Assembly (NCBI RefSeq): GCF_030866765.1
Contig: NZ_CP133017.1
Location: 4,632,001-4,696,000, forward strand
DNA: 64,000 nucleotides
Reading direction: 5' to 3'
From: Paenibacillus silvisoli
GTDB taxonomy: Bacteria; Bacillota; Bacilli; Paenibacillales; Paenibacillaceae
The notes under the pieces are model-generated. The model saw nothing but the letters and a program-made list of their open reading frames with translations. It was not told where the DNA came from and did no database searches. Of this stretch, positions 16,692 to 24,299 are shown one piece after another (the stretch's first letter is position 1; each line of letters starts with the position of its first letter). Both the position numbers and the translations under genes were made by a program.

Positions 16692-17750
16692 TCACCCGCG
16701 CAGCGGCCGGCTCGTCGCGACCGTGATGCACCGGAACTCGCGGGCATCCTCACCGTACTTGATGACCGCGGGGTCGCCCGCTTCGGCGGGTCGGCAAGCG
16801 CAGTAGAAATGATAAAGCGTATCGTTCCACCGAATCACCGAAGATTTGTGCGCGTGCGATGCATCCAGCTCGCCTGGCCTCCCATAGGGAATCCATGGCT
16901 CCGGATATACGCTCCACTTAAGCAAATCCGCCGAAACCGCAAGCGCGCCTTGCGCATGCTGCCCATCGAAGCCAAAGCCGAAATTCACCCAACGGCCGCC
17001 TTCGAATTTGATGCACGGATCGCTGAAATATTGCCGGTAATAGCTGCCTTCCTGCACGGAGATGACCGGATTGCCGTCATAGCGCGTCCAATGGATCAGA
17101 TCCTCGGAATAAGCCGCTCCCTTTTCCTCGAGCCACGGCCACTCGCCGTTGCCCTTGGCATTATAGAACATCCAGTACTTCCCGCCGGCCTCCACGACGC
17201 AGCATTTGTATAACCCGCCTTGCTCCCACGCCCCGCCGTCCGCGTACGTAAAAACAGGCTGCTCCAAACGATGCCACTGCAGCAGCTCCTCATCCTCGCA
17301 CCACGCCAGCCCCATGACGGCGCCACCCGTCTCGTATCCGGCCTCCGGGTAGGAATGATAGATCATCCAATACTTGCCGTCCACCTTCTTGAGACGCGGC
17401 AGCTCATCCAGCGAAGCCGACTCCAGCAGCATCCACGATCCGGCCGCGCCGACATGATCCCAACGCGTCGGATCCTGCAGCCGTTCCAGCAGGAGCCCTT
17501 TTGGCGTCCATTCCAGCAAATTGTTACTGACTGCTAATCCCGTCTGATACCCGATCCCGTCGAACCCGATATACATCATATGAAACTGGCCCCGGTGCTC
17601 GAAGACGAACGGGCAATCCACCGCCCATTCATCGAAACTCCCCTTCTCGCCCGAGCCTTGCAGCACGGGCTGTCCCCACTTATATGGCGTTCTCAGATGC
17701 TCCGCTTGAAAAATGTCCACCGTGTTCAACGTTAGCCGACCGCCTTCCAC
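16692..17750 (-). CDS. Five-bladed beta-propeller glycosidase, GH43/GH32/GH130-like
   Basis: A 352-residue protein with five repeated beta-propeller blades marked by FVFEHRGQFHMMYIGFDG, KKVDGKYWMIYHSYP, VVEAGGKYWMFYNAKG, CIKFEGGRWVNFGFGFDG and VIRWNDTLYHFYCA. This repeat pattern and acidic residues at blade starts (VDCPFVFE, SDPCIKFE) are those of the GH43/GH32/GH68/GH130 folds. No signal peptide is visible, so it would act in the cytoplasm on imported oligosaccharide. The exact family cannot be fixed by eye. The start is GTG at 17750 with AAGGA 6 nt upstream. It follows the hydroxyacid dehydrogenase by 23 bp and is probably co-transcribed with it. Confidence 0.75.
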   Translation of the reverse strand: MEGGRLTLNTVDIFQAEHLRTPYKWGQPVLQGSGEKGSFDEWAVDCPFVFEHRGQFHMMYIGFDGIGYQTGLAVSNNLLEWTPKGLLLERLQDPTRWDHVGAAGSWMLLESASLDELPRLKKVDGKYWMIYHSYPEAGYETGGAVMGLAWCEDEELLQWHRLEQPVFTYADGGAWEQGGLYKCCVVEAGGKYWMFYNAKGNGEWPWLEEKGAAYSEDLIHWTRYDGNPVISVQEGSYYRQYFSDPCIKFEGGRWVNFGFGFDGQHAQGALAVSADLLKWSVYPEPWIPYGRPGELDASHAHKSSVIRWNDTLYHFYCACRPAEAGDPAVIKYGEDAREFRCITVATSRPLRG

Positions 17751-17773
17751 CGTTTTCCTTTTCGCATCGCTTC

Positions 17774-18736
17774 CTAATATTGCTGAGTCAAGCTTACTTC
17801 ATTGCGCATCGGCGCTCGGCCTTCGCTGAGGTACGCGCCGAGATTGTGAACAAGGATGTCAACCGCGCGGTCCGTGTAATAGATGGAGTTGCCGGAATTG
17901 TGCGGCGTCAGAATGACATTTTCCAGCTCCCACAACGGATGCGTGGACGGCAGCGGCTCCTGCTCGAACACATCGAGTCCCGCGCCAGCAATGACGCCCG
18001 TCCGCAGCGCTTCCACCATATCGTCCGTGACCGTCGTCGCTCCACGGCCAATATTGACGAAGAACGCCGACGGCTTCATCAGCGCGAATTTCGTCCGGTC
18101 AAACAAGTGATGCGTCTCTTTCGTAATCGGCAGCGTCACGACGACATAATCGCTTTCCGCCAGCAGCGTGTCCAATCCGTCCGCACCGTACATCTGATCC
18201 ACATACGGCGAAGGCTTGCCGGAATTGCGCACGCCGAGCACGCGCATCCGGAATGCCTGCGCCAATCGAGCCAGCTCCTCGCCGATCGCGCCGACACCGA
18301 CAATGCCGAGCACCTTGCCGTGAATTTCGCCGAGTCCGCCCAGCCAATCCCATTTCTTCTCCACCTGGTTGCGCATCGTCAAATGCAGCTTGCGGGTAAA
18401 GCTCAGCATCATGCCAAGCACCGTCTCCGAAATCCCGTTCGCATGGACGCCGCTCGCGTTCGTCAACCGAACGCCATGCTCGGCGAAAGCCGCGAAAGGC
18501 ATCTGCTCCACCCCGGCGCCCCATGCCTGCACCCAGCGCAGCGGCGTCCCCGGACGCAGCGAGGCTTCAGCCGCCGCATCATCCCAGCCCGCGAATATTT
18601 CCGCTTCGGCAAAATGCTCCGCCATCCCCGTTTCATCCGCATCGCCGCCAAAAACGACCTCAAAGCCCGGCGCAGCCTCGCGGATCCGCTGCCGGTGTTT
18701 TGGCTCCAAATCGTACACGCATACAAGCTTTCTCAT
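17774..18736 (-). CDS. D-2-hydroxyacid dehydrogenase
   Basis: A 320-residue NAD(P)-dependent enzyme. The Rossmann motif is GIVGVGAIGEELARLAQ; the catalytic Arg lies in NIGRGATTV, the Glu in DVFEQEPLP and the His in TPHNSGNS. It reduces a 2-keto acid to the D-2-hydroxy acid, or the reverse (glyoxylate/hydroxypyruvate reductase type). GGAGGAG lies 7 nt before the ATG. It lies downstream of a terminator that closes the ABC operon and upstream of a beta-propeller glycosidase, so its likely role is in clearing a sugar-acid intermediate; the substrate is not predictable. Confidence 0.9.
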   Translation of the reverse strand: MRKLVCVYDLEPKHRQRIREAAPGFEVVFGGDADETGMAEHFAEAEIFAGWDDAAAEASLRPGTPLRWVQAWGAGVEQMPFAAFAEHGVRLTNASGVHANGISETVLGMMLSFTRKLHLTMRNQVEKKWDWLGGLGEIHGKVLGIVGVGAIGEELARLAQAFRMRVLGVRNSGKPSPYVDQMYGADGLDTLLAESDYVVVTLPITKETHHLFDRTKFALMKPSAFFVNIGRGATTVTDDMVEALRTGVIAGAGLDVFEQEPLPSTHPLWELENVILTPHNSGNSIYYTDRAVDILVHNLGAYLSEGRAPMRNEVSLTQQY

Positions 18737-18783
18737 CTCATCGCTCCTCCCCGTCTGTCCCTACTATACCATAGCAAGGAATC

Positions 18784-18820
18784 AAAAAAGCCCATACCAG
18801 CCCAATGGCCGGTATGGGCT
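18784..18820 (-). terminator. Terminator of ABC operon 1
   Basis: Minus strand: AGCCCATACC pairs with GGTATGGGCT, followed by six T residues, about 14 bp after the oxidoreductase stop. Confidence 0.93.
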
Positions 18821-18833
18821 AATGCCGCATGCC

Positions 18834-19901
18834 TTACAGTTTAACTTCCGAACCCGTGCGCGCCGATTCGTAAATCGCGGCAAGGATTTTGATCATGTCC
18901 ACGCCTTGCTCGATCGTGTTGATCGGGTTAGCGCGGCCTTGCACGACATCGACGAAGTGAGCAAGATGCTCGCCGTGGCCGCCGGAGTCTTGGCCCGTGT
19001 GAGGGAATGTATCGGTTACGACGCCATTGTCTTCGCCGAAAATGCCAAGCTTGCCGTTGCTGAACTTGATGCCGGCTTTCGTGCCGCGAAGCTCAACGAA
19101 GTTCTCTTCTTCTTGGATGTTCGATGCCCAGCTGAATTCGATTTGCAGCGATGCGCCGTTCTCGAAACGGATGAAGCCGATTGCCAAATCCTCAACGTCG
19201 AACGTGCCTTCGTCAGCCGTTTTCGAACCGAATTTGCTGTGCTCGGAGCCAGCGATATCTTCAGCGTCCGCAAACTTCGTGTACGTCGCGCCGGTAACCG
19301 AAACCGGCTTCGGATTGCCCATGAACCACATGGCAAGGTCGATGAAGTGAACGCCAAGGTCGATCAACGGACCGCCGCCGGACAGTTCCTTCGTCGTGAA
19401 CCAGCCGCCTTTGCCCGGAATGCCGCGACGGCGAGTCCAGCCGCAGCGTCCTGCATAAGCTTGGCCAAGATTGCCTTGCTCGATCCACTTCTTGATGTAT
19501 TGGGAAGCCGGACGGAAACGGTTGTTACGCATAACCATCAGCTTCTTGCCGCTTTTCTCCTCTGCATCCTTCATGCGAAGCGCTTCTTCCACGCTAACGG
19601 CATCCGGCTTCTCGCAGAATACGTGCTTGCCGGCTTCAAGAGCGGCAACCGCGATTTCGGAGTGGAACAGGTTAGGCGTGCAGATGTCGATGATGTCGAT
19701 CTCGGGAATCGCGATTACTTCGCGGTAGTCCGCAAACGCTTGCGGAATGCCGTGCTGCTCGGCAGCCTTTTTCGCTTTTTCGAAGTCGATATCGCAGATC
19801 GCCACGATTTCAAGCTCCGGATGATTCTTAAGCGGCTCGGAGTGCGCCCATTGGAAAATGCCGCCTGCGCCGATTACGCCTACTTTCAATTTCTTCGTCA
19901 T
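18834..19901 (-). CDS. Gfo/Idh/MocA-family oxidoreductase
   Basis: A 355-residue NAD(P)-dependent dehydrogenase. The Rossmann motif GVIGAGGIFQWAH is near the N-terminus; HVFCEKPDAV contains the EKP motif typical of the family, and the C-terminal half carries GGGPLIDLGVHFIDLAMW with the conserved catalytic-region Asp and His. It oxidises or reduces a ring hydroxyl of a sugar, inositol or glycoside. The second ATG (19901) was chosen: GAGAGG is 9 nt upstream, whereas it abuts the first ATG at 19910. It is the last gene of the ABC operon 1, after a stem-loop, so it may act on the imported sugar. Confidence 0.92.
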   Translation of the reverse strand: MTKKLKVGVIGAGGIFQWAHSEPLKNHPELEIVAICDIDFEKAKKAAEQHGIPQAFADYREVIAIPEIDIIDICTPNLFHSEIAVAALEAGKHVFCEKPDAVSVEEALRMKDAEEKSGKKLMVMRNNRFRPASQYIKKWIEQGNLGQAYAGRCGWTRRRGIPGKGGWFTTKELSGGGPLIDLGVHFIDLAMWFMGNPKPVSVTGATYTKFADAEDIAGSEHSKFGSKTADEGTFDVEDLAIGFIRFENGASLQIEFSWASNIQEEENFVELRGTKAGIKFSNGKLGIFGEDNGVVTDTFPHTGQDSGGHGEHLAHFVDVVQGRANPINTIEQGVDMIKILAAIYESARTGSEVKL

Positions 19902-19941
19902 CGTTAACATCCTCTCAGGTTCATGTATGATGGCAAGGGTT

Positions 19942-19967
19942 CGGCTCTAACCGAGCGGTTAGAGCCG
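19942..19967 (-). other. Intercistronic stem-loop after the solute-binding protein gene
   Basis: A perfect 11-bp stem, CGGCTCTAACC with GGTTAGAGCCG, and a 4-nt loop lie between the SBP stop and the oxidoreductase start. There is no T run, so it is more likely an RNA-stabilising or processing element that raises SBP yield than a terminator. Confidence 0.7.
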
Positions 19968-19983
19968 TGGCCCGTTCCCTATG

Positions 19984-21906
19984 CTAGTTCAGCTTCTTCA
20001 GGAAGCCTTCGCGAAGCTTGTAATATTTCATCCAAGCGTCGGACAGCTTCTTGACGCCGTCGGCAATGTCGCTTTCGGACAAAACATCGGTGTAAGCTTT
20101 GTAGTTTTTGTCGAAGTCCGCTACCGGGCTAGTGATTGCTTTAACAATCAGGTTGTCCAGCTCGTCGTTGTGCGGTGCGATCAGGTTGTTGTTGAAGTCG
20201 TTCGCAACCGTGTCGTACTCGGCGCGCGCTTGCTGCGTTGCCTCGTCAACCGGAAGCTCCGCGAACAGCGTCATGTTCTTCATGTTATGCTGCTGCCATG
20301 CCGTATTCACGATCGTCGCTTGGTCGTAGTTGCTTTCGCTGAACGGATATACGATTTGAGGCGTGTAAACATAGCCCATTTCGTCCGCCATCGCAAGACC
20401 GTAAACTTCAGGGTTCGTCATTGTATTGTCTTGACCTTGGATGCCGTAGTACCAGCCGTCGCCTGTTTCGTCTTGCTTGCCGACAAGCTTGTACTCTTCA
20501 ACCTTCTTGAACTCCGGCTTATAGCGGCGCTCCATGCCTTCGCCCGTGTACATGTCGGGCGTACCCCAAGCGCGCAGATCAGCAGCTTCAAGGGAGTTGT
20601 TCCAGTCGATCCAGTTCAGTACTTGCGGGATCATGTCGTCCGTTACTTTTTTCGGGTTGATCGCTTTCGAGTTCCATTTCGTTGTCAGCGGGAAGTATTG
20701 GTTCGCCGAATCTTGGTTGTTCGGATCAAGCTCGGACGCGAAGATCGGATAGAATCTCCAGCCGTACGTCTTGCCTTCCTTCTTCACTTTCTCCTGGTTC
20801 GCTGCGATCGGTGCCCACATGTTCACGACAGCGTATTCGCCGTTGATGACTTTCGCATCGCGCTGCTCGTTCTTCTGGATGTAGAACTCTTTGCCGAACA
20901 AGCCGTCTTTGAAGCCTTTGTTCATGAACGAGATATAGTTCTTCCATTCAGGCGTCAATTCGAAGTCCGCATACAGGTTCTTGGATTCGTTGATGACAAG
21001 CGGGTACGCTTGGCTCATCGACAGGCCCGTAGCCGTAAACAGCGACCATTGCAAAGCGCCGCGGGAGTTGTCCAGTTGCAGGTGACCCGGCGTAATCGTT
21101 TTGCCGTTTTCTTTGATGTTCAGGTCCTGCACTTTTTTCAGGTAACCGTAAAGGTCGTCAAGATTGCGGATCGGAAGGTCCATCACTTGCTCAAGCAACA
21201 GCTTGCCTTTGTTCGAAACGGCCAGCTTCTTGAAGTCATCCGCAGTCATCGCATTCGGGTAGATCTTCTTCATAATGTCGTCGCGGAGCCAAACGCCGTA
21301 ACCGCCGTTACCCAAACGGGCATCGCCGTATGGCGTTTTGCGGTATTCGTCTTTGAGCAGCGGGCTTGGCAGGGACGGAATCGCCCACAGCTTGCCGTCA
21401 GTCGGATCTACGGAAGCATTGTACCATTGATCGACCGTAATGCCCAGATCTTCCAGACGCTTAGCCGTCAACGGCATGTACGCTTTAATCTCGTCCAGCG
21501 TGATTTCGCGGACCATGTTTGCTTTTTTCAGCATTTCCATGTTGTCGGCGTCGTCCGCGATACCGTTTTGGTTCGCGATTACCGCTGGAACCGTGTCCGC
21601 AAGAATTTGCATTTGCAGCCAGCTCTTATAGTCGGTGTTAGCGGGAATTTCTACGAAATCAGGAATTACCTTCGTTTTTTCGCGCCAGATCGGCGTCAAT
21701 TTGTCTTCAACCGGCTTGCGCGGGTTCGTAGGAAGCTGGCTAAGCACTTCCAAGTGCATTTCCTTGAATGTTGATGGATCAACAGGCTTCGGCGCTGCGC
21801 CGCCCTCTGTGTTCGGTGCGTTGTTTGTCTCGTTGTTCGAGCTGCCGCATCCGGCGAGCGAAACCGCCAGCAGGACAGCCGACGTCAGTATGGCTACCTT
21901 TTTCAT
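19984..21906 (-). CDS. Extracellular solute-binding lipoprotein (sugar ABC transporter)
   Basis: A 640-residue lipoprotein. The signal peptide MKKVAILTSAVLLAVSLAGC ends in the lipobox LAGC, followed by an Asn/Gly/Ala-rich tether. The mature part has the size and character of the LipO/LplA-type SBPs of Paenibacillus, longer than a typical 420-residue SBP. It binds an oligosaccharide at the outer face of the membrane and delivers it to the permeases encoded just upstream. GGGAGG lies about 12 nt before the ATG. A stem-loop follows the stop. Confidence 0.92.
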   Translation of the reverse strand: MKKVAILTSAVLLAVSLAGCGSSNNETNNAPNTEGGAAPKPVDPSTFKEMHLEVLSQLPTNPRKPVEDKLTPIWREKTKVIPDFVEIPANTDYKSWLQMQILADTVPAVIANQNGIADDADNMEMLKKANMVREITLDEIKAYMPLTAKRLEDLGITVDQWYNASVDPTDGKLWAIPSLPSPLLKDEYRKTPYGDARLGNGGYGVWLRDDIMKKIYPNAMTADDFKKLAVSNKGKLLLEQVMDLPIRNLDDLYGYLKKVQDLNIKENGKTITPGHLQLDNSRGALQWSLFTATGLSMSQAYPLVINESKNLYADFELTPEWKNYISFMNKGFKDGLFGKEFYIQKNEQRDAKVINGEYAVVNMWAPIAANQEKVKKEGKTYGWRFYPIFASELDPNNQDSANQYFPLTTKWNSKAINPKKVTDDMIPQVLNWIDWNNSLEAADLRAWGTPDMYTGEGMERRYKPEFKKVEEYKLVGKQDETGDGWYYGIQGQDNTMTNPEVYGLAMADEMGYVYTPQIVYPFSESNYDQATIVNTAWQQHNMKNMTLFAELPVDEATQQARAEYDTVANDFNNNLIAPHNDELDNLIVKAITSPVADFDKNYKAYTDVLSESDIADGVKKLSDAWMKYYKLREGFLKKLN

Positions 21907-21965
21907 AATATCGAAAAGCCTCCCTTTGATGATATAAAGCTTAACTATGGAAAAGCGGAAGGCGA

Positions 21966-22898
21966 TTAAGCCTTGACCGCTCCAGTTAACATCCCTTTAA
22001 CGAAGTACTTTTGGAAGAACGGATAAACGAAAAGCAGCGGGAACGTAACGACGACCATGACCGTCATCTTGATAACTTCCGGCGTCGGAACGGTGTTGTT
22101 CTTCTGCGCCATCAGTCTGCGCGCCGCGGCGCCCGATGTCTTCGTGAAGTCGATCATCGTGTTCGCTTCCGCACGGTTAATGATTTCGTACAGCACGAAC
22201 TGCAAAGTGCTCAAGCTGCGGTCGGTGACGTAAATCAAGTTCGTGTAATAGTCAAGCCAGTTGCCTACGACCGCGAAGAACGCGAAAGCGGCGATAACAG
22301 GCATACAAAGCGGGAAAATAATTTGCACGAAAATCCGGAAGTAACCGGCGCCGTCAATGAACGCCGACTCCTGCAGCTCGGCAGGCAGCTCCTCGATATG
22401 CGTACGCATGATGACCATGGTGAAAAATCCGAACGCGCCTGGAAGCACGTACACCAGGAAGTTATTGATCAAGTCAAGCTTGGACATCACGACATAGTTG
22501 GAAATGATCGTGCCCCCGATAAACATCGGGATCATGAAGAAGAACAGCAGCGCTTTGCGGCCCGGCAAGAAGCGCTTCGAAAGCGCGAAGGCAGCGAGCA
22601 TGCACACGATTACGGACAGTACCGGTCCGATCACGCAGCGCAGCGCCGTGACGATAAACGCCGAGTGAAGCCGGTCATATTGGAAAACGAACATGTAATT
22701 TTCTAGCGTGAAGACGCGCGGGAAGAACCAGATCGGACCTGCAGCCGCGTCAGCGCCGGTATTGAAGGACATCACGAGGATGTACCAGAACGGGTAAATC
22801 GCTGCCACAGACCAGGCGATCATGATGAGCATGTTGAAGATATCGAAGCTCCGCTCGCCCGCGGTACGTTTAATTCGGTTTGATGCAATGGTAGTCAT
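21966..22898 (-). CDS. ABC sugar permease, YtcP-like (component 2)
   Basis: A 310-residue protein with six transmembrane helices. The cytoplasmic EAA loop, which contacts the ATPase, reads ESAFIDGAGYFRIFVQIIFP. The frame is open much further upstream (to 23315), but that part overlaps the first permease in another frame; the start is taken at the ATG at 22898, 20 bp after the permease stop, beginning MTTIASNRIKRTAG. It forms the heterodimeric channel with the product of 22919-23875. No ATPase gene is nearby, so a shared MsmX-like ATPase is presumed. Confidence 0.93.
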   Translation of the reverse strand: MTTIASNRIKRTAGERSFDIFNMLIMIAWSVAAIYPFWYILVMSFNTGADAAAGPIWFFPRVFTLENYMFVFQYDRLHSAFIVTALRCVIGPVLSVIVCMLAAFALSKRFLPGRKALLFFFMIPMFIGGTIISNYVVMSKLDLINNFLVYVLPGAFGFFTMVIMRTHIEELPAELQESAFIDGAGYFRIFVQIIFPLCMPVIAAFAFFAVVGNWLDYYTNLIYVTDRSLSTLQFVLYEIINRAEANTMIDFTKTSGAAARRLMAQKNNTVPTPEVIKMTVMVVVTFPLLFVYPFFQKYFVKGMLTGAVKA

Positions 22899-22918
22899 AC
22901 TTCCGGTAACCCCTTCCT

Positions 22919-23875
22919 TTAAATGATGCCAACGTTGCTGAGACGTTTCGTGGTGTAGTTCGTCGCCATTATCAATATGAATGAAATGACGCCCTGGAAT
23001 AAGCCAACGGCCGCCGAGTAGGAATACTGCCCGCTTACAAGACCTTGATAGTACGTATAAACACCGATCGTATCGGTCTCCATCCGAATCATTTTGTTTT
23101 GCAAGTTGAAGACTTGGTCGAAGTTCGTTGCCAACAGACCGCTCAGCGAGAAGATCAACAGGATACACATCGTTGGAACCAAACCTGGGAGCGTGATGTA
23201 AATCAGTCGCTGCCAGCGGCTTGCGCCGTCGACTTGCGCCGCTTCGTATTGCTGCGGATCGATGCTCGTCAGTGCCGCCAGGTAAAGAATCGTGCCCCAG
23301 CCTGTCTCTTTCCACATTTCCGAAATGACCAGAACCGGCAAGAAGTTTTTCGCATCCTGCATATAAGAGATACGCTCCGCAGCCGGATCGAACATTTGAC
23401 GAATGTTATTGATGATACCCGTCGGGTCAACGGTCAGGAACATATAGAACAAGCCCGCTACAGTAACCCACGATACGAAGTGAGGAATGTACGACGTCGT
23501 TTGCACGACCTTCTTGAACCGGTCGCCGCGAAGCTCGTTCAGCAGTAACGCGAAAATAAGAGGAGCCGGGAACGTTGCCACCATCATCGTGATGCTGTAT
23601 AGCAGCGTGCGGCCGATCAGCTTATAGAACTTGTCGTCGGTCAAAAACTTCGCGAAGTTATCGAAGCCGACGAATTCGCTGCCGAAGCCGAACCAGCCTT
23701 TATTGAAATCATAATCAAGAAATGCGATGTAGTTCGAGAACATCGGCAGATACGCGAAAATGAAAGTAAGGACAACCGCAGGGACTAGGAAAAGATACAG
23801 AATCTTAATGTTTTGCTTTTCCAATCCGCCGCGCTTCGCGCGCCTTACGTTTTGTTTGCTTGTTGTCGTTGCCAT
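22919..23875 (-). CDS. ABC sugar permease, LplB-like (component 1)
   Basis: A 318-residue permease with six main helices and the EAA loop EAAQVDGASRWQRLIYITLP. The N-terminal basic tail and the YLPMFSNYIAFLDYDF stretch are typical of the LplB group of Paenibacillus oligosaccharide transporters. AGGAGG lies 5 nt before the ATG. It is the first gene of ABC operon 1 and lies downstream of a 420-bp control region with three LacI-type operators and a terminator-like hairpin. Confidence 0.93.
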   Translation of the reverse strand: MATTTSKQNVRRAKRGGLEKQNIKILYLFLVPAVVLTFIFAYLPMFSNYIAFLDYDFNKGWFGFGSEFVGFDNFAKFLTDDKFYKLIGRTLLYSITMMVATFPAPLIFALLLNELRGDRFKKVVQTTSYIPHFVSWVTVAGLFYMFLTVDPTGIINNIRQMFDPAAERISYMQDAKNFLPVLVISEMWKETGWGTILYLAALTSIDPQQYEAAQVDGASRWQRLIYITLPGLVPTMCILLIFSLSGLLATNFDQVFNLQNKMIRMETDTIGVYTYYQGLVSGQYSYSAAVGLFQGVISFILIMATNYTTKRLSNVGII

Positions 23876-23969
23876 CGGTAAATCCTCCTAGTTCAATTGC
23901 GTCTTAACCACCGTTATTATGTCCCGAACCCTCAATTTTGACGATTCGTTACATTTTGGCAGTTAATTG

Positions 23970-23983
23970 TTGAAACGATTCGA
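23970..23983. promoter_or_regulatory. LacI-type operator, downstream copy
   Basis: TTGAAACGATTCGA, one of three copies in the control region of ABC operon 1. It lies about 95 bp upstream of the first start codon, within the transcribed leader if the promoter at 24120-24148 is used. Confidence 0.6.
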
Positions 23984-23992
23984 TAAAGTTTT

Positions 23993-24024
23993 TTTAAAAA
24001 AAGCGGTAAAAATGAACCGCTTTC
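23993..24024 (-). terminator. Terminator-like hairpin in the leader of ABC operon 1
   Basis: Minus strand: AAAGCGGT pairs with ACCGCTTT and a run of T residues follows. It lies between the predicted promoter and the first permease gene, so it would either attenuate the operon or stop read-through from upstream. Confidence 0.6.
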
Positions 24025-24098
24025 ATGAACATTAAACGTATTCTGTCTCATTTTCGGCGTGTAAAAGGGTCTAGTGTCAATTTTGCAGGCAATCGCTA

Positions 24099-24148
24099 TT
24101 GAAACGTTTCACAAAACACATCTTAGCACAATGCGTCCGTCGTGAAAA
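24099..24148 (-). promoter_or_regulatory. Predicted promoter of ABC operon 1 with LacI-type operator
   Basis: Minus strand: TTTTCA (24148-24143), 17 bp, TAAGAT (24125-24120), then GTGTTTTGTGAAACG. The operator TTGAAACGTTTCAC lies at 24099-24112, at the expected transcription start. The same arrangement occurs upstream of the LacI gene near 43118-43166. The rest of the 424-bp gap 23876-24299 holds the other elements listed here. Confidence 0.72.
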
Positions 24149-24221
24149 GGATTGCACGACATTTTTTTCGCGAGAAATTATCATAAGTATGACACTATTT
24201 TCATATGGCTGGATGTATTTG

Positions 24222-24235
24222 GTGAAACGATTCAA
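24222..24235. promoter_or_regulatory. LacI-type operator, upstream copy
   Basis: GTGAAACGATTCAA, about 110 bp upstream of the main operator of ABC operon 1 and just after the GH35 terminator. A second bound site at this distance would allow DNA looping. Confidence 0.6.
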
Positions 24236-24245
24236 CGAAAAAGAC

Positions 24246-24272
24246 AAAAAAACCCCGAAATATCGGGGGTTT
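24246..24272 (-). terminator. Terminator of the GH35 gene
   Basis: Minus strand: AACCCCCGA pairs with TCGGGGTT around a short loop, followed by seven T residues. Confidence 0.9.
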
Positions 24273-24299
24273 CAAAGTTGATCTATCTTCAGCTGTTAA

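Noticed and set aside
19981-21774. 597-codon frame on the plus strand opposite the solute-binding protein gene
   Set aside because: It is an antisense shadow of a clear lipoprotein gene, caused by GC-biased codon use.
22899-23315. Extended N-terminus of the second ABC permease
   Set aside because: This part overlaps the first permease in another frame; the ATG at 22898 gives the normal family length.
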